Positions 7,518 through 16,201 of a stretch of 64,000 bases of DNA are shown here, piece after piece. The translations under genes were made by a program, and so were the position numbers. The stretch is taken from positions 1-64,000 of the forward strand of contig JBBSFH010000013.1 of assembly GCA_038238915.1 (NCBI GenBank), read 5' to 3'. Source of the stretch: JAVVHE01 sp038238915 (GTDB taxonomy: Bacteria; Pseudomonadota; Alphaproteobacteria; Sphingomonadales; Sphingomonadaceae). How positions within the stretch are numbered: position 1 is the stretch's first letter; the number at the start of each line of letters is the position of its first letter. Under the pieces are notes generated by a model. The model was not told where the DNA came from, searched no databases, and saw only the letters and a program-made list of their open reading frames with translations.

Positions 7518-8754
7518 AGCGCAGCACTTGCACCGGATCGGTGCTCGCGGCCTTCCACGCGGGATACAGCGTTGCCAAAAAGCTCAGCACCAGCGCCATG
7601 CCGACGATCGCGGTGACCTCGACCGGATCGGTCTTGGACGGAAGTTCGGACAGGAAACGGATCGATGGATCCCACAGTTGCGCGCCAGTGAGTGCAGAGA
7701 TGGCGTTCACCAGCGGCTGGCGGAAATGCAGCACCAAGAACCCCAGCGCGGTGCCCGCCGCGATCCCGCCCGCGCCGATCAGCGTGCCCACGGTCACGAA
7801 GATGCGCATCATCGCGGGCCGACTGGCACCCATCGTGCGCAGGATGGCGATGTCGCGGGTTTTCGCGCGCACAAGCATGATCAGCGACGAGAGGATATTA
7901 AATACTGCCACCAATATGATGATTGAGAGCACCCAGAACATCACCACGCGTTCGACCGAGAGCGCTTCGAACAGCGACGCGTTCATCGATTGCCAAGGCA
8001 CGATCGCCGCCTCGTCGCGGATCTTGGGGCCGAGGCTGGCGAGGATTGCGGGCGCGCGATCCGGATCGGTGGTGCGCACCTCGATCATGCCGACGCTATC
8101 GCCGAGGCCGAGCAGCGTCTGTGCGCGGTCCAAAGGCATCACCACGAACGCCTTGTCGAAATCGAAGATGCCCACCGAGAAGATCGCACCGATCTTGTAG
8201 GCAACGATGCGCGGCGCGGTGCCGAACGGCGTGGTCTCGCCCTGCGGCGAGATCAGCGTCAGATCGTCGCCGACGTGCGCTCCAAGCGTTCGCGCGAGTT
8301 CGAGACCGATGGCGACGGTGCGCGGGTCTTTTAGACTGGAGAGGCTGCCCGATTGCACGTTGCTCGCGATCACCTTGGTGGCCGCAATATCGGCGGGCAG
8401 CATGCCGCGCACCAGCACGCCCGCCACCCGGCCCTGATAGCTCGCCATCAGCGGCTGCTCGATCATCGGGATCGCGCTGGTGACGCCGGGCGTGGCCTTG
8501 GTTGCGGCGAGGATGGGTCGCCAGCCGGGGAGCACGCCATCATAGCCTTGGACGATCGCGTGGCCGTTCAGGCCGAGGATGCGATCGAACAGCTCGGCGC
8601 GAAAGCCGTTCATCACCGACATAACCGAGATGAGCGCGGCGACGCCAAGCGCGACCGCGATGAGCGAGATCGAGGCGACGAGGAAGATAAACCCCTCGCC
8701 CTTGACCGGGCGCAGATAGCGCGCGGCGACCATGCGTTCGTAGCGGGTGATCAT
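7510..8754 (-). CDS. lolC: Lipoprotein-releasing ABC transporter permease LolC/LolE
   Basis: The 414-residue inner-membrane permease partners LolD. The start at ATG 8754 gives MITRYERMVAARYLRPVKGEGFIF, the conserved LolC/E beginning, followed by TM1 (FLVASISLIAVALGVAALI) and the SVMNGFRAEL motif. A large periplasmic domain spans about residues 50-270, then three more membrane segments with the family MGAS motif (RTMGASRPAMMRIF) that forms the coupling helix. In alphaproteobacteria one LolC/E-type protein usually works as a dimer, consistent with a single permease gene here. It is the first gene of lolC-lolD; proS is 235 bp upstream on the same strand. Confidence 0.93.
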   Translation of the reverse strand: MITRYERMVAARYLRPVKGEGFIFLVASISLIAVALGVAALISVMSVMNGFRAELFDRILGLNGHAIVQGYDGVLPGWRPILAATKATPGVTSAIPMIEQPLMASYQGRVAGVLVRGMLPADIAATKVIASNVQSGSLSSLKDPRTVAIGLELARTLGAHVGDDLTLISPQGETTPFGTAPRIVAYKIGAIFSVGIFDFDKAFVVMPLDRAQTLLGLGDSVGMIEVRTTDPDRAPAILASLGPKIRDEAAIVPWQSMNASLFEALSVERVVMFWVLSIIILVAVFNILSSLIMLVRAKTRDIAILRTMGASRPAMMRIFVTVGTLIGAGGIAAGTALGFLVLHFRQPLVNAISALTGAQLWDPSIRFLSELPSKTDPVEVTAIVGMALVLSFLATLYPAWKAASTDPVQVLRYE

Positions 8755-8989
8755 TGCGTGGCTGGTGCGGGGAGCGGGGTGAACGCTGGGTGGATGGGCG
8801 CGACTGGGCGACGGTGCCACACTCTCAACCGGGTCCGGCAGTGTATCCACGAACCAAATAGGTGTTTAATTGCGCTTGGAGGGGAGCTACAGTCGCGCGC
8901 CCCCCATCTCCGCTGCGATACACCAGTGGGGGGGCCGACGCGCCCCGCGGCCCCTCCAGACGCGACTATCGCGATCGTGGTTAACGCGT

Positions 8990-10297
8990 TCACTTTGGGG
9001 TGACGCGCGCCATCGCCTCGTCGGCTGAAACTTCGATCTTCTCGCCGGTCGCACGGCGCTTGAGTTCGACCGTCCCCGCAGCCACCCCCTTCGGCCCGAT
9101 CATGATCTGCCAAGGCAGCCCCACCAGATCGGCGGCGGCGAACTTCGCGCCGCCCCGCTCGTCGCGGTCATCGTAGAGCGCGTCTTCGCCTAGCTTGGCG
9201 TAGAGCGCGTCAGCGGCCGCCACACAGGCGGGATCGTCGGCGCGCAGGTTGATCAGCGCGGCGCGGTAGGGCGCGATTGCGTCGGGCCAGATGATGCCCG
9301 CGCTGTCGTGGCTGGCCTCGATCGCCGCGCCCACGAGGCGGCTGATGCCGATGCCGTAGCTGCCCATGAGCGGGGTGACCTGCGTACCGCCCGGCCCCTG
9401 CACGGTCATGCCGAGCGGCTTCGTATATTTGTCCCCGAAGAAGAAGATGTGGCCAACCTCGATGCCGCGCGAGGTTCGCAGCGCGTCTCCAGCGGCCGCC
9501 TCGGCGGCGGAATCGCGTTTCTCATCGGTGGCGGCGTAATCAGCGGTTAGGCCCGACACATAGGCCTCAAGCGCGGCGGCATCGTCCGCATCCACCTCGG
9601 TCGAGCGCGCGGATTCCCAGTTGCGGTGGTAAAACACTTCGCTCTCGCCGGTGGGCGCGAGCACGATGAACTCGTGGCTCAAGTCGCCTCCGATCGGGCC
9701 GGTGTCCGCGCGCATCGGGATCGCCTGCAGCCCCATCCGCGAAAACGTGCGCAGGTACGCCACGAACATGCGGTTGTAGCTGTGCCGCCCCCCCGCCTCA
9801 TCCAGATCGAACGAATACGCATCCTTCATCAGGAACTCGCGCCCGCGCATCACGCCGAACCTCGGCCGAACCTCGTCGCGGAACTTCCACTGGATTTGAT
9901 ACAGGATGCGCGGCAGATCGCGGTAGCTGCGCGCACCGTCCGCAAACACGCGCGTGAACAGCTCCTCGGCGGTCGGCGAATAGAGCATCTCGCGGCCGTG
10001 CCGGTCCTGCACCCGCAGCATTTCCGGCCCATAGGCGTCGTACCGCCCGCTCTCGCGCCACAGATCGGCGGCCTGGATGGTGGGCATCAGGATTTCGAGC
10101 GCCCCCGCGCGGTCCTGCTCCTCGCGCACGATCTGCTCGATCTTGCGCAGCACGCGCAGCCCCAGCGGCAGCCACGCATAAATCCCCGCCGCCGTCTGCC
10201 GCACCAGCCCGGCGCGCAGCATCAACTGGTGGCTGACAATCTGCGCATCGCCGGGCGTCTCCTTCAGGAGCGGCAGCGTGTAGCGGGAGAGGCGCAT
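8990..10297 (-). CDS. proS: Prolyl-tRNA synthetase (short alphaproteobacterial type)
   Basis: A 435-residue class II aminoacyl-tRNA synthetase charging tRNA-Pro. The start at ATG 10297 gives MRLSRYTLPLLKETPGDAQIVSHQLM, the usual N-terminus. Motif 2 (FRDEVRPRFGVMRGREFLMKDAY) and motif 3 (GSYGIGISRLVGAAIEA) are complete, and the anticodon-binding domain occupies the last ~100 residues. It lacks the long editing insertion found in the 570-residue E. coli type, as is normal for alphaproteobacteria, so proofreading of mischarged Ala-tRNA must come from a separate protein. Confidence 0.95.
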   Translation of the reverse strand: MRLSRYTLPLLKETPGDAQIVSHQLMLRAGLVRQTAAGIYAWLPLGLRVLRKIEQIVREEQDRAGALEILMPTIQAADLWRESGRYDAYGPEMLRVQDRHGREMLYSPTAEELFTRVFADGARSYRDLPRILYQIQWKFRDEVRPRFGVMRGREFLMKDAYSFDLDEAGGRHSYNRMFVAYLRTFSRMGLQAIPMRADTGPIGGDLSHEFIVLAPTGESEVFYHRNWESARSTEVDADDAAALEAYVSGLTADYAATDEKRDSAAEAAAGDALRTSRGIEVGHIFFFGDKYTKPLGMTVQGPGGTQVTPLMGSYGIGISRLVGAAIEASHDSAGIIWPDAIAPYRAALINLRADDPACVAAADALYAKLGEDALYDDRDERGGAKFAAADLVGLPWQIMIGPKGVAAGTVELKRRATGEKIEVSADEAMARVTPK

Positions 10298-10613
10298 TTG
10301 GGCAGGTTCCGGAGGCTGGACAGCGCGCGGCTTACCGGGAGCGTTGCATAAGCGCAACGCCGCGCCACCAATCCGTGGTGCCCAAGCGACAGGCAATTGA
10401 CGCCACATCGGGCAGCCGCGATGCACGCAGCATTGGTTCCGGGGAGGAGCGGCCGGTCCGGCGGACGGCGGACGACGCGCACACAAGCGTCGCTGCGAAA
10501 CGCGCGTTGACCGGCCGCTGGATGCCCTACGGCGAGCCTGCGCCCCCTTCAAAAGCCCTTGCACAGTCCATCGTTGGGCGCTTTAATATTATGGTTAACG
10601 GAGGGAGACCATC
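10298..10613. other. 316-bp intergenic region between proS and a small ORF
   Basis: The region serves as the leader of the leftward proS and the upstream region of a rightward small gene. It contains a 7-bp perfect inverted repeat, GCGTTGC/GCAACGC, near 10339-10362 close to proS, and a candidate promoter for the small gene at 10559-10588. I see no tRNA, no T-box and no conserved gene in the rest. Confidence 0.5.
10559..10589 (+). promoter_or_regulatory. Candidate sigma-70-type promoter
   Basis: TTGCAC at 10559-10564 and TTAATA at 10583-10588 are spaced by 18 bases, and the AT-rich -10 region stands out in GC-rich surroundings. It lies about 25 bases before the Shine-Dalgarno of the small acidic ORF. 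This is a sequence match only. Confidence 0.4.
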
Positions 10614-10784
10614 ATGATCGATCCGAATGACGATATCGAAGCCGACGCGAGCGACACTTCGGACTTGCCACCCGAGGACGATGCGCAGGCCGCGCCCGAT
10701 GCGTCCATCGCGCAGGCCGCTTCCGAGCCCACACAGGCTGCGCCCGTCATGGGTCGCTCCGCGCGCAACAGCAATCATCCTTGA
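10614..10784 (+). CDS. Small acidic hypothetical protein
   Basis: A 56-residue ORF starting at ATG 10614 with a strong purine-rich GGAGGGAGA eight bases upstream. The product is acidic and Ala/Asp/Pro-rich (MIDPNDDIEADASDTSDLPP...), probably disordered, with no membrane segment. It ends in RNSNHP. I recognise no family. A good ribosome site, a candidate promoter, and a second small gene 14 bp downstream with its own ribosome site support it being real. Confidence 0.5.
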   Translation: MIDPNDDIEADASDTSDLPPEDDAQAAPDASIAQAASEPTQAAPVMGRSARNSNHP

Positions 10785-10798
10785 TCGGGAGGGAATGC

Positions 10799-10987
10799 AT
10801 GGCCCCGGGTTCGATCGGTCGTCTCGCGATCGCGGTGATCGTTGGTGGCGGGTTGCTGGCCGGTTGCGCGCGGCACGCGAGTTACGGCCCGCACGGCAAT
10901 AATCATCCGTCGCACCACAACCGCGCCGAGCGGGTGCTGCCTTTGCCCCCACCGCCGCCCGTTCACGACCCGAACCACCCGCAGTAG
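10799..10987 (+). CDS. Small lipoprotein, His/Pro-rich
   Basis: A 62-residue protein with a clear lipoprotein signal: MAPGSIGRLAIAVIVGG then lipobox LLAGC with the modified Cys around residue 20. GGGAGGGA lies directly upstream of ATG 10799, which decides this start over an earlier TTG. The mature part is short and rich in His, Asn and Pro (NNHPSHHN, PLPPPPPVHDPNHPQ), suggesting either metal binding or a flexible tether; neither is proven. It follows the small acidic ORF by 14 bp, probably in one transcript. Confidence 0.6.
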   Translation: MAPGSIGRLAIAVIVGGGLLAGCARHASYGPHGNNHPSHHNRAERVLPLPPPPPVHDPNHPQ

Positions 10988-10997
10988 GCGACAGGCC

Positions 10998-13313
10998 TCA
11001 GCCGCGCGGCAGCGACGCGCGCTGGCGCCGGATCCATGCATCGCAGCTTGCGACGACCGCCCGGAAACCCGGATCGGTTGCGAGCCTGCCCAGTTCGGGG
11101 GAGTGATCGAGCCGGGTCGGTCCGCCGCACACGATCGCGGGGTTGATCGATCCCGCCGCCGCCGCAAGACGTGCGATCGCGCCAGCCTTGTTGCCGTTTG
11201 CGGTCAGCAGGGCCGCGCCCAGCCACGCGGATGAATTGGGTACCAGCCCGCGCGCCTCGAACTCGGAGAGCCGCGCGGCGGTCAACGCGCGCATGCGTCG
11301 CGCCTCGGCCGCGCGCCCGACACGATCGAGTGCGAAGGCGATGGTGGGTGCCAGATCGAGCGCGGACAACCGGATGCCGCGCTCGAGCCAGGCTTCGGGA
11401 GAGCGGTACCGCGCATCGTAAAGCGCGACCAGATCGGCCCAGCGGGAGCGCGCGACGAAGGCAGTCGCGGCATAATAAACATCGTTGGGCGAATCCCACA
11501 GCGCCGCGCCGGCGCGAAGCGCGCGCGCGATCGCGGCGTCCGGCTTCCCGAGGATCATGTCGAGCGTCATGCCGCTGGCGTTGCCCAGGCCGCTCAGCGC
11601 GAGGTTGGACACGAACAGGTTGATGCCGACCCCCGCCAGCGTCTCGCCCGCCTGCGGATCGCCAGGCGTGGTCGCATCGATGCGCTGCGCCAGCGTCACC
11701 GCCTCGCCGAAGCGCGCCAGCTGGAACGCCGCCGCCATCGCCACGCGGTCGCGCGCGAGTGGATCGGGGGCAATCGGCGCGAAGCTCGCCGCCATGCGCG
11801 CGATCTCCTGGTCCGCGCCGATCTGATGCAGGGTGAAGATCGCGGTCACACGCGGGCGGAACCATAAGGGTTCGAGCGCGACCGCCTGGCGCATCACCTT
11901 TGCGGCCTCGGACAGGTCGCCATTCTCCGAGAGCGCATAGCCGAGCCAGTTCAGCGTCTCGACCTTGTGCGGATCGAGCGCGACCGCGTGGCGGAACTCG
12001 GCGATCGCGCGCTCCGCCTCGCCCGCCTCGATCGCCACCTCGCCGAGTGCTGCGTGCGTATCGCCAAGATTGGGTGCGATCGCGGCGGCGCGCATTGCAT
12101 AGCCGCGCGCCGCTGCGACCGCCTCGTCCCTGGGCGTATCGCCATATTGGTCCGCCGCGAGCAGTATCGAAACCTCGGCGAGTGCGGCGAACGCGGGAGC
12201 GTAGCGCGGATCGGCGGCGGTCGCCTCGCGCAGCAGCGTTGCGGCGCGCTTCATTTCGGCGGGCTGGCGCGTGCGCACAAGCTGGCGCGCAGCCAGATAG
12301 CGCGTGTAGACCTCGGGCACCGTCTGCGGCGCGCTCGCGGCGCGCACGGCGGCGGTGGTGCCAAGCGCACCGCCAAGCCGCGCCGCAACCGCCTGACCGA
12401 TTTCGTCCTGCACCGCGAAGATATCGGTCAGCCGGCGATCGAAGCTGTCCGCGAAGATCGACTCCTGGCCGGGCAGTCGCAGCAGCCGCACATCGACCTT
12501 GGCGCGCCCGGGCGTACTGCGCACGCTGCCTTCGAGCAGATGCGTCACCCCCAGATCACGCTCGATCGCGCGCGGATCGCCTGCGTGCGCGGCGAGCATC
12601 GCGGCAGAGGTGCGGCCGAGCACGTGCAGGCGCGGATCGCGCGCGAGCAGGGCGAGGATGTCCTCTGCCACCCCTTCCGAAAACGCGCGGCCATCGGCGG
12701 TGTGCGACAGATCGAGGAAGGGCAGCACCGCGATCGTCGGCGCGGTCGGCGCGGTTGCGAGTTGCGTCCACGGCTTCCACACCGCCAGCCCCGCGATCGC
12801 AGCGAACAAGGCCCCGCCAAGCGCGAACGCGCGCGGCAGATTTTTCGGCCGGTCGAGCGCGGGGCTCGCCGCGTGCGGCCCGTCCGCCTTGCCCGCCGCA
12901 ATTTTCTCAACCGCGCGGACCACGCGATCGATCGCAGGATTGTCCGCAGCACCCGTCCACCCCGAAAGATCGATCGCCTGATACTGGCGAAAGCCGATCG
13001 GCGGCAGCGTTGCATCGAGCCGCACGGGCACCAGCCGACCCTTGTCGCGGCCGACCGCCGCCTCGTCGCGCACCCAGTCCGAATGCGTCGATGCGGCAGA
13101 CCACGCGACGACGACCGCGTCGGCGGCGGCAAGCTCGTCCTCGATCGTGGACGCGAAGGCGGCACCCCCTTCGAGTTGACGATCGCACCAGACCGAGAAG
13201 CCGCGCGCGCCCAGCGCATCGGCGAGGCTGTGCGCGCGCTCGGCATCGGGGCGAGCGTAGCTCAGGAATACCCGGACCGTGCCGTGCGTCTGCGCCTCGT
13301 CCGCGGTCCCCAT
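10998..13313 (-). CDS. TIR domain - TM - TPR protein
   Basis: The 771-residue protein combines an N-terminal TIR domain (about residues 10-140; VRVFLSYARPDAERA, GFSVWCDRQLEGG, and DWVRDEA carrying the position of the catalytic Glu in TIR NADases), a single membrane segment near residue 175-195 (AFALGGALFAAIAGLAVW), a TolB-N/FlgO-like segment (TIAVLPFLDLS, FSEGVAEDILALLAR) and a long C-terminal TPR array. Proteins with the last two modules often follow adenylate-cyclase or DNA-binding domains; here the sensor/effector is TIR. Whether it cleaves NAD+ or only mediates protein contacts is unknown. It stands alone on its strand, divergent from cydA. Confidence 0.8.
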   Translation of the reverse strand: MGTADEAQTHGTVRVFLSYARPDAERAHSLADALGARGFSVWCDRQLEGGAAFASTIEDELAAADAVVVAWSAASTHSDWVRDEAAVGRDKGRLVPVRLDATLPPIGFRQYQAIDLSGWTGAADNPAIDRVVRAVEKIAAGKADGPHAASPALDRPKNLPRAFALGGALFAAIAGLAVWKPWTQLATAPTAPTIAVLPFLDLSHTADGRAFSEGVAEDILALLARDPRLHVLGRTSAAMLAAHAGDPRAIERDLGVTHLLEGSVRSTPGRAKVDVRLLRLPGQESIFADSFDRRLTDIFAVQDEIGQAVAARLGGALGTTAAVRAASAPQTVPEVYTRYLAARQLVRTRQPAEMKRAATLLREATAADPRYAPAFAALAEVSILLAADQYGDTPRDEAVAAARGYAMRAAAIAPNLGDTHAALGEVAIEAGEAERAIAEFRHAVALDPHKVETLNWLGYALSENGDLSEAAKVMRQAVALEPLWFRPRVTAIFTLHQIGADQEIARMAASFAPIAPDPLARDRVAMAAAFQLARFGEAVTLAQRIDATTPGDPQAGETLAGVGINLFVSNLALSGLGNASGMTLDMILGKPDAAIARALRAGAALWDSPNDVYYAATAFVARSRWADLVALYDARYRSPEAWLERGIRLSALDLAPTIAFALDRVGRAAEARRMRALTAARLSEFEARGLVPNSSAWLGAALLTANGNKAGAIARLAAAAGSINPAIVCGGPTRLDHSPELGRLATDPGFRAVVASCDAWIRRQRASLPRG

Positions 13314-13429
13314 CCGCTCAGGTTAGCGCGAAGTCCCGTGGTGCGAAAGCGCGGTGGGCAATGTACCCATAGTTCAGCCGGGCACGTTAGGTGATTTGCA
13401 ACGGGTCGGTTGCAGGAGCCGCGCCGCCG

Positions 13430-14857
13430 ATGGACGCACTAACGCTCGCCCGCACGCAGTTCGCCTTTTCGATGGCGTTCCACATCCTCTTCCCCGCGTT
13501 CACGATCGGGCTGGCGAGCTGGCTCGCCAGTCTCGAACTGCGCTGGTTGCGCACGCACGATATGCGTTACCGCAATCTCTACCGCTTCTGGGTGAAGGTG
13601 TTCGCGCTGTCCTTCGGGCTGGGCGTCGTCTCGGGCATTCCGATGAGCTACCAGTTCGGCACCAACTGGAGCGGTTACGCCGATTTCGGCGGCAATGTGC
13701 TTGGGCCCCTGATCGGCTACGAGGTCGTCACCGCTTTCTTTCTCGAGGCCTCGTTCCTCGGTATCATGTTGTTCGGCTGGGAGAAGGTGGGGGACAAGCT
13801 CCACTTTGTCGCCACCTGCATGGTCGCGTTCGGCACGCTGCTTTCGGCGTTCTGGATCCTGAGTGCCAACAGCTGGATGCAGACGCCGGTGGGGTATGCG
13901 ATCGAGCATGGCGTCGCGGTGCCGGTCGACTGGTGGCGGATCGTGTTCAGTCCCAGCCTACCAACGCGCTTTGCGCACATGGTGATGGCGGCCTATCTGA
14001 CGACCGGGCTGGCGGTTGCGGGGATGTCCGCGCTGATGCTGATCCGCGCGCGGCGACAAGGCCATTCGGCCGATCGGTTGTGGGGCGCGCGCACGTCGCT
14101 GTCGGGCGCGCTCTGGTTCGTTGCGATCTTCGCTCCCGTACAGGCGTTCCTGGGAGATCAGCAGGGGCTGGCGGTGCTAAAGTACCAGCCCACCAAACTC
14201 GCCGCGATCGAGGGAAGCTGGAGCGCGGGCGTCTCCAAGCCGCTCGTGCTGTTCGCGTGGCCCGATGAAAAGGCCGAGCGCAACCGTTACGAGGTGGCAA
14301 TCCCCCGGCTGGGCAGTCTGATCCTGACGCACAGCTTGGGCGGCCGAGTGCCGGGCCTGAAGGATGTCGCGCCCGATCGCCGACCGCCGGTGTTGCCGGT
14401 GTTTTTCGCCTTCCGCGCGATGGTCGCGCTGGGAATGGCGATGATCGGGCTCGGGCTGTGGAGCCTGTGGCTGCGCGCGCGCCGCCGGCTGTTCGATAGC
14501 CCATGGTTCCTGTGGGCGTGCCTGCTGATGACGCCGGCCGGTTTCGCCGCGGTGCTGCTCGGCTGGGTGACCGCCGAGGTCGGACGGCAGCCCTGGGTGA
14601 TCTACGGCCTGCTGCGCACAGCAGACGCGGTCTCTCCCGTGCCTGCGGCTGCGGTCGGTGCCAGCCTCGCGGCGTTCGTGGTGACCTATGCGATCATGTT
14701 CGGCGCGGGAACGTGGTTCCTGCTGAAGATCCTTCTGCGTGGCCCCGACGCGGATGTGGGGGTGCCAGTCGATACGCCGGCGGGCAAACCCAAGCGGCCG
14801 ATGTCCGCGACCAGCACCGGCCTCCATACCGGCGCGCTGAGTGGAGCGGCCGAGTGA
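13430..14857 (+). CDS. cydA: Cytochrome bd-type quinol oxidase subunit I (cyanide-insensitive type)
   Basis: A 475-residue membrane protein that oxidises quinol and reduces oxygen to water. The start at ATG 13430 places the heme ligand His18 in FHILFPAFTIG. The second ligand lies in FAHMVMAAYLTTG, and the GWVTAEVGRQPWVIYGLLRT stretch bears the conserved GRQPW motif. The protein is shorter than E. coli CydA (about 522) because the Q-loop is short, as in the CIO group, which typically has two non-d hemes and low cyanide sensitivity. It is followed by cydB with a GTGA overlap. Confidence 0.93.
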   Translation: MDALTLARTQFAFSMAFHILFPAFTIGLASWLASLELRWLRTHDMRYRNLYRFWVKVFALSFGLGVVSGIPMSYQFGTNWSGYADFGGNVLGPLIGYEVVTAFFLEASFLGIMLFGWEKVGDKLHFVATCMVAFGTLLSAFWILSANSWMQTPVGYAIEHGVAVPVDWWRIVFSPSLPTRFAHMVMAAYLTTGLAVAGMSALMLIRARRQGHSADRLWGARTSLSGALWFVAIFAPVQAFLGDQQGLAVLKYQPTKLAAIEGSWSAGVSKPLVLFAWPDEKAERNRYEVAIPRLGSLILTHSLGGRVPGLKDVAPDRRPPVLPVFFAFRAMVALGMAMIGLGLWSLWLRARRRLFDSPWFLWACLLMTPAGFAAVLLGWVTAEVGRQPWVIYGLLRTADAVSPVPAAAVGASLAAFVVTYAIMFGAGTWFLLKILLRGPDADVGVPVDTPAGKPKRPMSATSTGLHTGALSGAAE

Positions 14858-15906
14858 ACGCCCCCGCATGGCTACCGCTTGTCACGCATGGTCAGGCGTT
14901 CTGGCTTCCGATCATCTGGGCGGGGCTGATCGGCGTTGCGGTGGCGATGTATGTGGTGATGGATGGCTTCGATCTGGGCATCGGCATCCTGTTCACCTCG
15001 GCGCACAACGAGAATTGGCGCGACCGGATGATGCTCTCGGTCGCGCCGATCTGGGACGGGAACGAGACGTGGCTGATATTGGGCGGCGGCGGCGTGCTCG
15101 CGGCGTTCCACTTGGCCTATGCGATCATCATGCCCGCGATTTATGTACCGCTGCTGCTGATGCTGATCGCGCTGGTGTATCGCGGCGTGTCGTTCGAGTT
15201 CCGCTTCAAGTCGGTCGATAGCAAACATTGGTGGGATCGCAGCTTCCACTTCGGCTCGCTAGTGGCCACGATCGCGCAGGGCTTCGTGCTCGGCGCGTTC
15301 GTGCAGGGCTTCGTCTCGGACGGACGGCGCTTCACCGGCGGCGTGCTCGATTGGGCGACGCCCTTCAGCCTGCTTTGCGCGGCAGGGCTGGTCGCAGGCT
15401 ATGGCCTGCTGGGGGCGACGTGGTGCGTGATGAAGACCGGCGGCGATCTGCAGGTGTGGGCGCGCCGCATGGCCGAGCGCTTCCTGTTCGCGGTGCTCGC
15501 GGCGATGGCGGCGGTCAGCCTGTGGGTGCCGTTCCTCAGTCCCGCGATCGGCGCGCGCTGGCTGGTGTGGCCCAATATCGCCGTACTCGCGCCGGTGCCG
15601 CTGTTGACGGCGGCATGTGCGTGGGCGCTGTGGCGCGCGCTTCGCCGCGATGCCCATGTGCGGCCGTTCCTGCTGACGATCGCGCTTTTCCTGCTGGGCT
15701 TCGTCGGGCTCGTCGTCAGCCTGTTCCCCTATATCGCGCCGCCGCACCTTACGATCTGGACAGCGGCCAACACACCCCTGTCGCAGCAGTTCCTGCTGGT
15801 CGGCTTCGCCTTCGCGCTGCCGATGACCTTGGTCTACACCGGCTATGTCTATTGGGTATTCCGCGGCAAGATTGCCGAGGATATCGACGTGGGTGCCTAT
15901 CATTGA
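14854..15906 (+). CDS. cydB: Cytochrome bd-type quinol oxidase subunit II
   Basis: The 350-residue partner subunit starts at GTG 14854, overlapping the cydA stop (GTGA). It has the conserved MDGFDLGIG (from about residue 33) and IWDGNETWLILGGGG motifs of CydB, and eight to nine predicted membrane helices. CydB stabilises the complex and contributes to the quinol and heme environment. The TTGA at its stop overlaps a tiny third open frame, so all three are translationally coupled. Confidence 0.93.
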   Translation: MNAPAWLPLVTHGQAFWLPIIWAGLIGVAVAMYVVMDGFDLGIGILFTSAHNENWRDRMMLSVAPIWDGNETWLILGGGGVLAAFHLAYAIIMPAIYVPLLLMLIALVYRGVSFEFRFKSVDSKHWWDRSFHFGSLVATIAQGFVLGAFVQGFVSDGRRFTGGVLDWATPFSLLCAAGLVAGYGLLGATWCVMKTGGDLQVWARRMAERFLFAVLAAMAAVSLWVPFLSPAIGARWLVWPNIAVLAPVPLLTAACAWALWRALRRDAHVRPFLLTIALFLLGFVGLVVSLFPYIAPPHLTIWTAANTPLSQQFLLVGFAFALPMTLVYTGYVYWVFRGKIAEDIDVGAYH

Positions 15907-16061
15907 GCGCGCGGTGGCGGTGGTTTGTTGGCATTTACGTGGGCGCGTTGCTGGCGTTCGCGGCGGTGGTGTTCGGCCTGCACGCGGTGACGCGCTGGGC
16001 GACGGGGATTTCTGGCAGAGCAGACGCTCCGCAATCCGCCCCGCAGCCTGTCCGGCGGTGA
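15903..16061 (+). CDS. Single-helix CydX/DUF2474-like subunit
   Basis: A 52-residue ORF begins with TTG inside the cydB stop (TTGA). The product, starting M/L-SARWRWFVGIYVGALL, has a basic-aromatic N-terminus followed by one membrane helix (to about residue 29) and a soluble tail. Tiny one-helix proteins of the DUF2474/CydX type often sit at this exact position and stabilise the oxidase. The next in-frame GTG lies inside the helix, so TTG is the sensible start. The family match is by pattern, not search. Confidence 0.6.
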   Translation: MSARWRWFVGIYVGALLAFAAVVFGLHAVTRWATGISGRADAPQSAPQPVRR

Positions 16062-16201
16062 ACGCGGGGGTGCCGATCGATGATCGGCTATTCCACGCGG
16101 TCATGTAAACCACGTCGATCATCGCCGCGGCTGGACATCGCAAGCCGCCTGCCGCATCCCCATGTCGCGCATACACACCACAAGGCAGGAATACAGCACC
16201 C

